From positions 1 to 16,169 of the forward strand of contig CAZDCW010000032.1 in assembly GCA_964504135.1 (NCBI GenBank): a stretch of 16,169 nucleotides of DNA. The letters run 5' to 3'. Under the pieces are notes generated by a model, which was not told where the DNA came from, searched no databases, and saw nothing but the letters and a program-made list of their open reading frames with translations. Of this stretch, positions 1 to 6,051 are shown one piece after another (within the stretch, counting starts at the first letter, position 1; each line of letters starts with the position of its first letter). Source of the DNA: JACPTG01 sp964504135. Its GTDB lineage: Archaea > Nanobdellota > Nanobdellia > Woesearchaeales > UBA10216. The translations under genes and the position numbers were made by a program.

Positions 1-2
1 CT

Positions 3-137
3 TTCCTGTACATAGCTTGCTCAACAATGATTCCTGAGATTTTCCACCACAGGACCAACTTGAAAAAATCTGCCGCAAGCTTTTTGTTCATGATAGTTGG
101 CGTTGCAATAATGTACGGCCTGATTTTTCTGGAGTGA
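3..137 (+). CDS. ZIP-family metal transporter, C-terminal fragment
   Basis: Only the last 44 codons are in the window; the gene begins before base 1. The reading frame gives FLYIACSTMIPEIFHHRT, then a charged loop and a final hydrophobic helix (SFLFMIVGVAIMYGLIFLE) before TGA. A small-residue helix leading into a (L/I)PE motif, a short loop and a last membrane helix ending at the C-terminus is the usual tail of ZIP (ZupT/GufA-like) transporters, which import zinc or other divalent metals across the cytoplasmic membrane. The metal-binding histidine helices are outside the window, so the substrate cannot be judged. The gene ends a few bases before the oppositely oriented tRNA-Gly. Family assignment is good but rests on a short piece. 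Confidence 0.7.
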   Translation, partial: FLYIACSTMIPEIFHHRTNLKKSAASFLFMIVGVAIMYGLIFLE

Positions 138-144
138 TTGAAAA

Positions 145-215
145 TGCGGTAGCCGGGATTCGAACCCGGACTGCAGCCTTGGCAAGGCCACGTCCTGCCG
201 TTAGACTACTACCGC
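145..215 (-). tRNA. tRNA-Gly(GCC)
   Basis: Read on the minus strand: acceptor stem GCGGTAG pairs with CTACCGC, the D-stem is GTC/GAC, the anticodon loop is TTGCCAA giving anticodon GCC, the T-arm is CCGGG-TTCGAAT-CCCGG and the discriminator is A. CCA is not encoded; the 3' end runs straight into TTTT, a likely terminator. There is no intron. The anticodon stem contains G-T pairs but closes. A TATA-like element lies about 30 bases upstream. Confidence 0.95.
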
Positions 216-240
216 AAATTATGTTGGCTTTAGCACCTCG

Positions 241-250
241 CTATTTAACA
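241..250 (-). promoter_or_regulatory. TATA-like box for tRNA-Gly
   Basis: The minus strand reads TGTTAAATAG, centred about 30 bases before the tRNA-Gly 5' end, a normal archaeal TATA position. The rest of the roughly 155-base gap between the two tRNAs shows no gene I can support. Confidence 0.5.
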
Positions 251-370
251 TTTACTGTATTTAAGCTGAAAAAGGGACGCCTGCCCTGTAGCCTGATTCC
301 TCACGATGGCGTTTGATATTGCTAATAATGAACAATCCGCGTGTAAAATCATCAAGCGTCATTTTGAATA

Positions 371-463
371 TGGGCCCGCCCAGGATCGAACTGGGGACCT
401 TCACCGTGTAAGGGTGACGTCATTTGCGGCGTTTTCCCTTCGTAACCGCTAGACTACGGGCCC
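371..463 (-). tRNA. tRNA-Val(UAC) with a 20-nt intron in the D-loop
   Basis: On the minus strand the acceptor GGGCCCG pairs with CGGGCCC; the anticodon stem is TCACC/GGTGA with loop CTTACAC (anticodon TAC); the T-arm is CCCAG-TTCGATC-CTGGG and the discriminator is A. The D-arm is interrupted: GTCTAGCGGTT is followed by 20 extra bases before ATGAC. Removing plus-strand positions 424-443 restores a canonical D-arm, GTCTAGCGGTTATGAC. The exon GCGG pairs with intron CCGC, flanked by 3-base bulges TTA and AAA and an inner CG/CG helix, which is the bulge-helix-bulge cut by archaeal tRNA-splicing endonuclease. The anticodon loop itself is intact. CCA is not encoded. Confidence 0.93.
424..443 (-). 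other. Non-canonical tRNA-Val intron (D-loop, around position 20/21)
   Basis: The intron on the minus strand is ACGAAGGGAAAACGCCGCAA. The boundaries follow from the bulge-helix-bulge geometry, with cleavage after the second base of each bulge (TT|A and AA|A). A one-base shift gives the same mature sequence. The splice position is inferred from structure and from the restored tRNA fold, not measured. Confidence 0.85.
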
Positions 464-485
464 TTGTGTTTTGCGTTGAAGGGGC

Positions 486-498
486 TTATATAAAAATT
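486..498 (-). promoter_or_regulatory. TATA box for tRNA-Val
   Basis: The minus strand reads TTTTTATATAAG, centred about 28 bases upstream of the tRNA-Val 5' end. Confidence 0.7.
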
Positions 499-562
499 GC
501 GTATTTCCGCCTGAGGCAGGGGCAGCGATTTTGTATTAACTAAAAAGTGACAAACACAGAAA

Positions 563-573
563 GGCTTATATAT
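563..573 (+). promoter_or_regulatory. TATA box deciding the start of the SleB-like gene
   Basis: The sequence GGCTTATATAT is centred about 27 bases before ATG 595. A GTG at 547 in the same frame lies upstream of this box and so would not be transcribed from it. This favours ATG 595 with a leaderless mRNA. Confidence 0.65.
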
Positions 574-594
574 CGGTGGGCCATGCTGTTATGC

Positions 595-1491
595 ATGAAT
601 CTGCGTGGAAGGCATAGGCCTGCTGTAAGCCGTAGGAGCTTATTGCGCTTCACAGGGGCTGCAGCGCTGCTCGTAGGCGCCAATGCGCTGGGTGCAGTAA
701 TGGTAAAACCGCCCGAGGCATTTGTGGAAAGGGCTGAGAGTCCGAATGGAGTTGCCATGGCGGAGCATGCGTTGAAGCAGTATTCGGATAACCATTTGAA
801 GGCCTATTCTGCCGTGTCGCCTGGTGAGCTGGCTGTGGTTGAGCGGGTTATTTACGTTGAAATGTCCCCTTTCTCTCCTGAACAGAGGCCTGCGGGTGTC
901 TCGCTGGAGGGTTATATGGATGCTTATGTCACAGCTGCGATGAACATAGCCTCTGTTATCAAGAACAGGAATGTAAGCCCTGACTTCCAGGTTAATCCCG
1001 GAAAAAGGAATCTTTATCATATTCTGTTGCAGCCCGGAGAGTTCAGCGGAGTTTACATGCAGCCTTTTTCCAGCCTGATTTTTAAGCCCGGCTCCCCCAA
1101 GCCTGGGGATCTTGAACGCATTGCTGCAAGGAACCCGGACAGGCAGGCGTGGGCGGCAAGCCTGGACAGGCTGGTGCCGTACCTGAATACAGCCAGGATT
1201 TCTGGGGATGATTTGGCTGCCTATGGAAACAGCCCTGGGGAGCAGGAGCTTTTCAGGATGCAGACGCAGGCTGACCTTATCCGTAAGGCCCTCGCCACGG
1301 AGTTTGGGAATGGCCTGGCAAGCGGAAGCCTGGCTGCTGAATACTATAAGAATAACGGGGCTGCCAAGGGAAAGGTGTGGGATGGGCAGTGTGTTGGAAT
1401 TAACAGGCTTGAGTGGGTTGGCTCTGACCCAAAAGAACTCCCTGAGCATCAGAGGCACAACTATTTCAGGATTGTCTCCAGATGCTCTTAG
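595..1491 (+). CDS. Tat-exported SleB-like cell-wall hydrolase (putative)
   Basis: The 298-residue product opens with a twin-arginine signal: a basic n-region, SRRSLL at residues 12-17, then a mild hydrophobic stretch to about residue 35. The body has a pattern typical of SleB/CwlJ-type hydrolases (Hydrolase_2, lysozyme-like fold): VERVIYVEM (residues 82-90, E89 as candidate catalytic acid), an alanine-rich helix ending in NIASVIKNRNVSP (117-129), and HILLQPGEFSGV (142-153), matching the family's VI.QPGQFS element. In bacteria such enzymes cut spore or cell-wall peptidoglycan. Its role here is unknown: pseudomurein, a surface glycan or bacterial peptidoglycan are all possible. Residues 160-298 match nothing I know. 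The start at 595 is chosen from the TATA box. Its TAG overlaps the pyk TAA by two bases. The family call is from pattern only. Confidence 0.6.
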   Translation: MNLRGRHRPAVSRRSLLRFTGAAALLVGANALGAVMVKPPEAFVERAESPNGVAMAEHALKQYSDNHLKAYSAVSPGELAVVERVIYVEMSPFSPEQRPAGVSLEGYMDAYVTAAMNIASVIKNRNVSPDFQVNPGKRNLYHILLQPGEFSGVYMQPFSSLIFKPGSPKPGDLERIAARNPDRQAWAASLDRLVPYLNTARISGDDLAAYGNSPGEQELFRMQTQADLIRKALATEFGNGLASGSLAAEYYKNNGAAKGKVWDGQCVGINRLEWVGSDPKELPEHQRHNYFRIVSRCS

Positions 1492-2891
1492 GCAACGGGA
1501 TGTATCTTTATTGAATTAGTGAGATTCTCCCTTCCGACGATTGAGCCTGAGATGCAAAGCACCTTGTCTCCCTTCCTGAGCGCCTTTTCCGACTTCAGGA
1601 CTGATAGGACGAAGGAGAATATCCTTTCAGTGTCTGCAGCGTGCTTGAATTTTATAACTCTTGGATTCACTCCCCAGAGGAGGCTCATCTGGTTGGCGGT
1701 TGTCCTGTCATCTGTTATGCCGTATATTGGCTGGGTTGGCTCGAACTTGGCTATCATCCTGGCAGTCCTGCCTGTCTCTGTAAGAAGCACTATTGCTTTG
1801 AAGTCAAGCGGATACCTGCTGAGTGTGTCCACGGCCTGGCTTACGGCTTCTGTTGTGTTGCCCGGCTTCTGGTGTGCCGGCCTGAATCCCCTGAGGTTTT
1901 TGCTGTTTATGCTTTCGTCTATCTGCGCCATTACCCTGACAGCCTCAACAGGGTAGTGTCCAATGGCAGTTTCGGCTGAGAGCATGACCGCGTCTGTTCC
2001 GTCAAGGATTGCGTTCGCCACGTCGCTGACCTCTGCCCTTGTCGGCCTGGGATTTTCTATCATTGACTCAAGCATCTGCGTTGCCGTGATTACAGGCTTG
2101 GCAGCCTCCCTTGCCTTTCTGATGAGGTCCTTCTGAACTAAGGGGACTTCGGTGAGCGGTATCTCTATCCCGAGGTCTCCCCTGGCCACCATTATGGCAT
2201 CAGCCTCCTCAAGGATTTCCGTAAAGTTCCCGATTGCCTGTGGCCGCTCTATTTTTGCTATTATTTTTGCCCGGCTTCCTGCAATGCGCCTGCGGAGGGA
2301 CTGGATGTCACCGCGATTCCTCACGAATGAGAGTGCAAAGAAATCAACCTGATTCTTCAGGCCCAGCCTTATCATTTCAAAGTCCTTTTTCTCGAGGACA
2401 GGAAGGTCCAGGTCTGCGTCAGGAAGGTTCACGCTCTTGTGGTTTGAGATTTTCCCGCCCCTTACAACCTTTGCCCTTACCGAGCCTGCTGAGGCTGAGG
2501 TTGCCCTGAACTCAAATTTGCCGTCATCAATATAGAATGTATGGCCTGGCTTTATCTTCCTGAGTACGCGGGTATCGTTGAGGATTATCTTCTGCTGGCT
2601 GCCAAGCTCTCCGGGGGAGAAAACAACCGTTGACCCCTCCTTCAGCTCCGCGTGGCCTGCCTCAAATTCGCCTATCCTTATTTCCGGGCCTTTCAGGTCC
2701 AGCATTATTCCAACGTTGCGGCGCCCAGCCACTGCCCTTATGCGCGCAATAATTCCCTCAAGCCATTCAGGTTCGCTGTGCTTCGCGTTCAGCCTGAAGA
2801 CAGTTGCGCCAGCCTCAATCAGCTCTGCTATGGCCTGCTGCGATTCAGAGGAAGGCCCGAGGGTTGCGACAATCTTTGTCCTGGTCTGCAT
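1488..2891 (-). CDS. pyk: Pyruvate kinase
   Basis: The enzyme converts phosphoenolpyruvate and ADP to pyruvate and ATP, the last step of glycolysis. At 467 residues it has normal length. Visible landmarks are the N-terminal TKIVATLGP, MLDLKGPEIR (63-72), the B domain (about 75-155), the signature IIAKIERPQAI (210-220), ARGDLGIEIP (236-245, Mg2+/PEP site), and TATQMLESMIENPRPTRAEVSD (269-290), followed by a C-terminal domain. The monovalent-cation site is altered: the usual RLNFSH reads RLNAKH (33-38), so the serine ligand is Lys37, and the usual threonine after Asp65 is Leu66, while Glu70 is kept. A TATA box 25 bases upstream places transcription start at the ATG. Confidence 0.97.
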   Translation of the reverse strand: MQTRTKIVATLGPSSESQQAIAELIEAGATVFRLNAKHSEPEWLEGIIARIRAVAGRRNVGIMLDLKGPEIRIGEFEAGHAELKEGSTVVFSPGELGSQQKIILNDTRVLRKIKPGHTFYIDDGKFEFRATSASAGSVRAKVVRGGKISNHKSVNLPDADLDLPVLEKKDFEMIRLGLKNQVDFFALSFVRNRGDIQSLRRRIAGSRAKIIAKIERPQAIGNFTEILEEADAIMVARGDLGIEIPLTEVPLVQKDLIRKAREAAKPVITATQMLESMIENPRPTRAEVSDVANAILDGTDAVMLSAETAIGHYPVEAVRVMAQIDESINSKNLRGFRPAHQKPGNTTEAVSQAVDTLSRYPLDFKAIVLLTETGRTARMIAKFEPTQPIYGITDDRTTANQMSLLWGVNPRVIKFKHAADTERIFSFVLSVLKSEKALRKGDKVLCISGSIVGRENLTNSIKIHPVA

Positions 2892-2910
2892 TGATGCCGA
2901 TGAGGCTGTG

Positions 2911-2921
2911 CTTTATTTAAG
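2911..2921 (-). promoter_or_regulatory. TATA box for pyk
   Basis: The minus strand reads GCTTAAATAAAG, centred about 25 bases before the pyk ATG, implying a leaderless transcript. Confidence 0.65.
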
Positions 2922-3155
2922 CCTATCGCACCTTTTGTAAGCCGTAAGTTGAAGGGATTTAACCATTTACCTTAAGTAGCAGCCTGTGGCCACCCAAGAT
3001 TCAGCAGCCCCTCTCGGGAGAATCGAGGCGTGTACGGCCTGGCTTCGTGAACTGCTCTGCAATATGTACTGATTAAGAATAACTGCCAACCACATACCAC
3101 TAACTGCCAACCATTAATGAGTCAGCCTGCTATTTGTTTGGTTTTATGCTCGGAT
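2922..3155. other. Intergenic stretch with a 21-base-spaced direct repeat
   Basis: No convincing reading frame is present. The stretch holds two exact copies of TAACTGCCAACCA (3080-3092 and 3101-3113), and a G+C-rich part (about 2985-3060) with possible hairpins, for example CCTC...GAGG around 3015-3028. A small RNA is possible but nothing identifies one. Confidence 0.4.
3080..3113. repeat. Direct repeat TAACTGCCAACCA x2, 21-base period
   Basis: Two identical 13-base copies start 21 bases apart, about two helical turns. They lie between the pepA 3' end and the pyk promoter. They could bind a regulator or be chance. Confidence 0.6.
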
Positions 3156-4646
3156 TTACTTTGCCGAATCCTTCAGCATCTTCACCAGCAGCCTTACGCC
3201 AAATCCTGTTGCGCCTTTGGGCTTGTATCCTGCATCAGAATCAGTCCACGCTGTCCCTGCTATGTCCACATGCGCCCATTTGCAGCCCTCAACGAAGCTT
3301 GAGAGAAGCTTTGCCCCGACACTGGCGCCAGCGCCGCTGCCTGGCTGGTTGGTGGTTACGTTCTTCATGTCTGCGAAATCGCTCTTGACGTACTCCTGGT
3401 ATTCCGGGTATAACGGCAGCTGCCACACCCTTTCAAATGTCTTTTCGCCCGCGGCCTTCAGGGAGCTGATAAGGCTTTCATCAGTGCCCATTATGCCCGC
3501 GGCCTCTGAGCCCAGCGCAACAAAGCAGGCTCCTGTAAGGGTGGCGACGTCTATTAGGTAGTCAGGGTTGAAGGACTTTGAGTAATGCAGCGCATCAGCC
3601 AGCACAATTCTTCCCTCTGCGTCGGTGTTGAGGATTTCTATCGTCTTGCCGCTCATGGTGGCTATGATGTCACCCGGCTTGTATGATTCGGGGCCTATCA
3701 TGTTCTCAGCCAGCGCCATTATTCCCACCACCCTGTGCGGCAGTTGCAGCTGCGCTGCGCTTATTGTGGCCATCATTACAGCCGCAGCCCCTGACATGTC
3801 GTACTTCATCCACTCCATGCCGATTGCAGGCTTTAAGTCAAGGCCTCCACTGTCAAAGGTTATTCCCTTGCCGACAAGCGCATATGTTTTCCTATAGCCC
3901 TTTGGGACATACTCGATTACGACCATCCTTGGCTCGCTTGAGCTTCCTGCCCCGACGGCAAGTATGCCGTTTGCACTCATCTTTTGCAGGGCCTTTCTGT
4001 CGTGAACCGTCACCCTAACATCCTTCAGCCCCCTGCACAGCTCCGCCGCCTTCTCTGCAACATATTTTGGAGTCGCGACGGTTGCCTGCTCGTTGATGAG
4101 ATCTTTTGCAGTTATGCAGTTCAGCGCCACTATCCTGCCATAATTCAGCGCGTCCTCAAGGACCTTGTCCTGCCGTCCTGCGGCCACCACCAATTTCTTT
4201 AGCTTTACAGCCTGCTTTTCTGACTTGTACCTGTCAAACTTATGGCTGGCCATTATGCCTGCCTCGGCCATTGCAACCACAATGTCCTCCTCTGCCAGGC
4301 CAAGGTACTTTCCAAACACAGGAAAGGCAAGCTCCTCAACGCCTGCGCCTCTTGAGGCATTCACAGCCTGGCCTGCTGCAATCCTTAACTTGTTCAGGTG
4401 GAACTTGTCCTTGGCGCCGAGCCCTACAAGCAGTATTCTGGCAGGCCTTGAGCCTGTGTAGACGAAGAATACCTGGCCATCCTTTCCCTGAAAGTCGCCT
4501 GCCTTTATCGGCGCATTCACCTTATCCGCAAATCCCTTCCCGAAGTATTTGGATAGATTCGCTGCGCCTTCAAAGTCAAAGGCAACAAGGGTGTCACCAG
4601 ATGCGTCAATCGGCTGCTCTTTCGATAGCAATACTTCAACAGGCAT
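3156..4646 (-). CDS. pepA: Leucyl aminopeptidase (M17 family)
   Basis: This is a cytosolic di-metal exopeptidase that removes N-terminal residues from peptides; M17 enzymes form hexamers. The 496-residue product has the family's two-domain layout: an N-terminal macro-like domain (about 1-160) and a C-terminal catalytic domain. Metal and catalytic residues are all in place, shifted by exactly ten from E. coli PepA numbering: K260, D265, K272, D283, D342, E344 and R346, within VGKGITFDSGG, MKYDMSGAA and the signature NTDAEGRIVLADAL. A TATA box about 30 bases upstream of the ATG implies a leaderless message. It stands alone on the minus strand upstream of pyk, with 260 bases between them and a separate pyk promoter. 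Confidence 0.96.
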   Translation of the reverse strand: MPVEVLLSKEQPIDASGDTLVAFDFEGAANLSKYFGKGFADKVNAPIKAGDFQGKDGQVFFVYTGSRPARILLVGLGAKDKFHLNKLRIAAGQAVNASRGAGVEELAFPVFGKYLGLAEEDIVVAMAEAGIMASHKFDRYKSEKQAVKLKKLVVAAGRQDKVLEDALNYGRIVALNCITAKDLINEQATVATPKYVAEKAAELCRGLKDVRVTVHDRKALQKMSANGILAVGAGSSSEPRMVVIEYVPKGYRKTYALVGKGITFDSGGLDLKPAIGMEWMKYDMSGAAAVMMATISAAQLQLPHRVVGIMALAENMIGPESYKPGDIIATMSGKTIEILNTDAEGRIVLADALHYSKSFNPDYLIDVATLTGACFVALGSEAAGIMGTDESLISSLKAAGEKTFERVWQLPLYPEYQEYVKSDFADMKNVTTNQPGSGAGASVGAKLLSSFVEGCKWAHVDIAGTAWTDSDAGYKPKGATGFGVRLLVKMLKDSAK

Positions 4647-4671
4647 TTTACACTTAAGTTGGCTGGGCCTG

Positions 4672-4682
4672 TTTTATATAGT
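4672..4682 (-). promoter_or_regulatory. TATA box for pepA
   Basis: The minus strand reads ACTATATAAAA, centred about 30 bases before the pepA ATG. Confidence 0.7.
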
Positions 4683-4708
4683 TTGTGAATTAGCCGGTTG
4701 ACAGAAAT

Positions 4709-4909
4709 TCACATGACAAGCGGATCAGGGCCTGGATGGAGCCTGTATCCGTCGGCTGAGGGCATATGGTCCAGGACACGCTCATGCTCAGGAAGACCGG
4801 CTTTCAGGTCGTCAAATGCCCTTCTGCCTATCTGGTGCACACTGGCGCCAAGTATGCTCCTTATTTCCTCTTGGGTTGATGTTCGCAGCCACCGGCTTGT
4901 GGGATAAAC
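4709..4909 (-). pseudogene. Coding-like remnant, C-terminal end of an unknown gene
   Basis: The minus strand reads as plausible protein (for example EEIRSILGASVHQIGRRAF, then DGYRLHPGPDPLVM and TGA) with codon use like the neighbours, including AGG for arginine. The frame stays open upstream to an ATG at 5050, but there it lies antisense to another coding-like stretch on the plus strand, and no TATA box or Shine-Dalgarno fits. I read it as a gene piece that has lost its 5' end. Function unknown. Confidence 0.3.
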
Positions 4910-5089
4910 AGCGAGTTGGCGAACAACGGGCGGGTTGTCCGTTTTCAGGCCGCCGTCAGGTTGGGCGTGGCTGAAACTGACAGGCTGTTCAGGGAGTACG
5001 GCCCGCTTGGGAAAAATGTGCTTGACCTCGGGAACCTGGCGGTGAGGCACCCGAAGCTGGAGCCGTATTTGAGGAGGGACTCACCATAG
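4880..5089 (+). pseudogene. Coding-like remnant, C-terminal end of another unknown gene
   Basis: The plus strand gives an open frame after a TGA at 4877, with protein-like sequence from about 4922: VVRFQAAVRLGVAETDRLF, then EYGPLGKNVLDLGNLAVRHP, ending at TAG 5087-5089. Codon use matches local genes. There is no ATG or GTG start; only a TTG at 4916 without promoter or ribosome site. Together with the leftward remnant it looks like a head-to-head junction of two truncated genes. Confidence 0.3.
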
Positions 5090-5113
5090 CCTATAAGCAG
5101 CCATGAGATGTGC

Positions 5114-5314
5114 TTATGTTCTGGATAGCCGCAGCGTCGTAAATAAGAGATAATACAGCGAGAGTGCAAAACTGCACAGAAGCAAAAGATTCAGAAAAGC
5201 CACATCAACCCCCACTAGGAATCCATACATTGTCCACATCTGCGTAATTGCGTTGAATATCACGATGGTAATTGTGGCTGCCGTAAGCATTAAAGTTATT
5301 CCCCGCTCCAGCAC
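5114..5314 (-). CDS. Small membrane protein, two helices (unknown)
   Basis: The 66-residue product starts at a GTG placed directly after the stop codon of the upstream 37-residue gene (TAGGTG, no gap), so it is probably translated by termination-reinitiation; an in-frame ATG at 5290 is the alternative. It has two hydrophobic segments, about residues 6-25 and 36-58, and ends in a basic tail (LRLSRT). No motif is recognised. The region is visibly more A+T-rich than neighbouring genes, which might reflect transfer or simply membrane-protein codons. Nothing in the sequence fixes a function; a holin-like, toxin-like or transporter-accessory role would be guesswork. Confidence 0.55.
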   Translation of the reverse strand: MLERGITLMLTAATITIVIFNAITQMWTMYGFLVGVDVAFLNLLLLCSFALSLYYLLFTTLRLSRT

Positions 5315-5428
5315 CTAAATCACTTTCAAAGTTTTTAATGCAATAAGGATCATTAGCACAAATATAATGCAAAGCAGCAAAGGCTCCATCCAATGCCTGT
5401 TTCTCTCCACAAAAGCGAATTCGCTCAT
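5315..5428 (-). CDS. 37-residue single-helix membrane protein (unknown)
   Basis: The frame begins MSEFAFVERNRHWMEP and continues as one long hydrophobic helix (about residues 16-31, LLLCIIFVLMILIAL), ending in a short basic tail, KTLKVI, before TAG. A TATA box centred about 28 bases upstream of the ATG fits a leaderless start exactly as in the larger genes here, which is the main reason to call so short a gene. It abuts the 66-residue membrane-protein gene with no spacer, so the two form a minimal operon. The expected topology is N-terminus charged, then membrane, then cationic end. No family is recognised. Confidence 0.55.
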   Translation of the reverse strand: MSEFAFVERNRHWMEPLLLCIIFVLMILIALKTLKVI

Positions 5429-5450
5429 GTCCAATTCTGTAGCTCAGGGC

Positions 5451-5463
5451 ATTAATATACTTT
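5451..5463 (-). promoter_or_regulatory. TATA box for the small membrane-protein operon
   Basis: The minus strand reads AAAGTATATTAAT, centred 28 bases before ATG 5428. Confidence 0.6.
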
Positions 5464-5727
5464 TGCCCTAAAAATCCGCAAACCTTCCGGATGTACGGCA
5501 GGCTTCTCCGAACAGTCCGGAAACTTTTGAACTTTGTGCAAATAAACAGAAGGAATTCCGGTGAAAGCGGAAAAATCCTACTCAGGCCATAAGGCTTAAA
5601 TTAGCCGGGAGACCTCCCTGCTCACGGCTGCCCGGATAGACACTGCAAACATGCTCATGTCCCTAAGGCGCAACCTTTGCTGGACAGGCTAGCTTAAGTC
5701 TGTCCCACACCCCCACCCTGCGAAAGT
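5464..5727. other. Intergenic stretch, no supported gene
   Basis: It contains three TTCCGG/TCCGGA elements (near 5485, 5514 and 5559), a compact inverted repeat GGGAG-AC-CTCCC near 5609-5620 within larger CCGGG/CCCGG arms, and a 20-codon minus-strand frame from ATG 5658 with no well-placed TATA box. None is enough to call a gene. Confidence 0.4.
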
Positions 5728-5738
5728 CTTAAATAATA
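5728..5738 (+). promoter_or_regulatory. TATA box upstream of tRNA-His / his cluster
   Basis: CTTAAATAATA predicts a start near 5758-5762, almost 100 bases before tRNA-His. No better TATA lies at the usual distance before the tRNA; TTTTAATAG at about 5801-5809 is too far upstream. The transcript would carry a leader containing an inverted repeat, GAGTTGG (5763-5769) and CCAACTC (5813-5819). Confidence 0.45.
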
Positions 5739-5856
5739 GGGCCCTTTACCAAAGGTATCATGAGAGTTGGTTATCTTCATAGGAAGTAAGGTAAGTTCTG
5801 GTTTTAATAGTTCCAACTCTTCAGCGGGCAAACAAGCAACAGAGAGGTATTCTTAT

Positions 5857-5947
5857 GGCTGCCGTAGTGTAGCGGTTCGCATTGAGGCCTGTGGAAGCAA
5901 TAGACTTCAGACAGCCTCCGGGAGGGGTTCGAGTCCCCTCGGCGGCC
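5857..5947 (+). tRNA. tRNA-His(GUG) with an 18-nt anticodon-loop intron
   Basis: The acceptor GCTGCCG pairs with CGGCGGC. The base before it is G and the discriminator is C, giving the G-1:C73 pair that histidyl-tRNA synthetase recognises. The anticodon stem GAGGC/GCCTC (5884-5888, 5914-5918) encloses a 25-base loop: CT, anticodon GTG (5891-5893), G37, then 18 extra bases before A38. Removing 5895-5912 leaves the standard loop CTGTGGA. The T-arm is AGGGG-TTCGAGT-CCCCT. CCA is not encoded. It lies about 100 bases before the SLOG-hisG-hisI genes and in the same direction. Confidence 0.93.
5895..5912 (+). other. tRNA-His intron at canonical 37/38 position
   Basis: The intron is AAGCAATAGACTTCAGAC. 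Exon CTG(T) pairs with intron (T)CAG, and AG/CT forms the inner helix, giving a slightly relaxed bulge-helix-bulge with bulges GGA and ACA. The position between bases 37 and 38 is the commonest for archaeal tRNA introns. Confidence 0.85.
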
Positions 5948-6041
5948 CTTCATCAAAGGCCACTTCTGACAAGCATCAGCATTGCTAGTTCTGCAACTGT
6001 CAATCAACAAGATTGACCATCAGATTCAACAATAAACTCAT

Positions 6042-6046
6042 GGAGG
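6042..6046 (+). promoter_or_regulatory. Shine-Dalgarno GGAGG deciding the SLOG start
   Basis: GGAGG sits six bases before ATG 6052, which favours this start over the TTG at 6013 or ATG at 6040 in the same frame. A ribosome site rather than a leaderless start suggests the message begins upstream, perhaps with tRNA-His. Confidence 0.7.
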
Positions 6047-6051
6047 ATAAG

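Noticed and set aside
216..370. A possible C/D-box RNA on the minus strand (TGATGA near 350)
   Set aside because: No CTGA box D lies at a suitable distance and no terminal stem is formed.
547..594. GTG 547 as the start of the SleB-like gene
   Set aside because: It lies upstream of the gene's own TATA box (563-573) and would put 16 residues of unlike composition before the Tat signal.
640..1458. A 272-codon open frame on the minus strand
   Set aside because: It lies wholly antisense to the SleB-like gene, gives a composition rich in Arg, Pro and Leu with no recognisable domain, and has no TATA box; the plus-strand gene has signal peptide, motifs and promoter.
4106..4657. A 183-codon plus-strand open frame
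   Set aside because: Antisense to pepA, whose catalytic residues are all conserved; the translation is low-complexity Pro/Gln/Leu-rich.
5205..5393. A 62-codon minus-strand frame
   Set aside because: It overlaps both small membrane-protein genes in another frame; those have hydrophobic segments and a well-placed TATA box, this one does not.
5596..5658. A 20-codon minus-strand frame beginning MSMFAVSIRAA
   Set aside because: The nearest TATA-like element is about 37 bases upstream, too far for the local pattern, and the peptide matches nothing I know.
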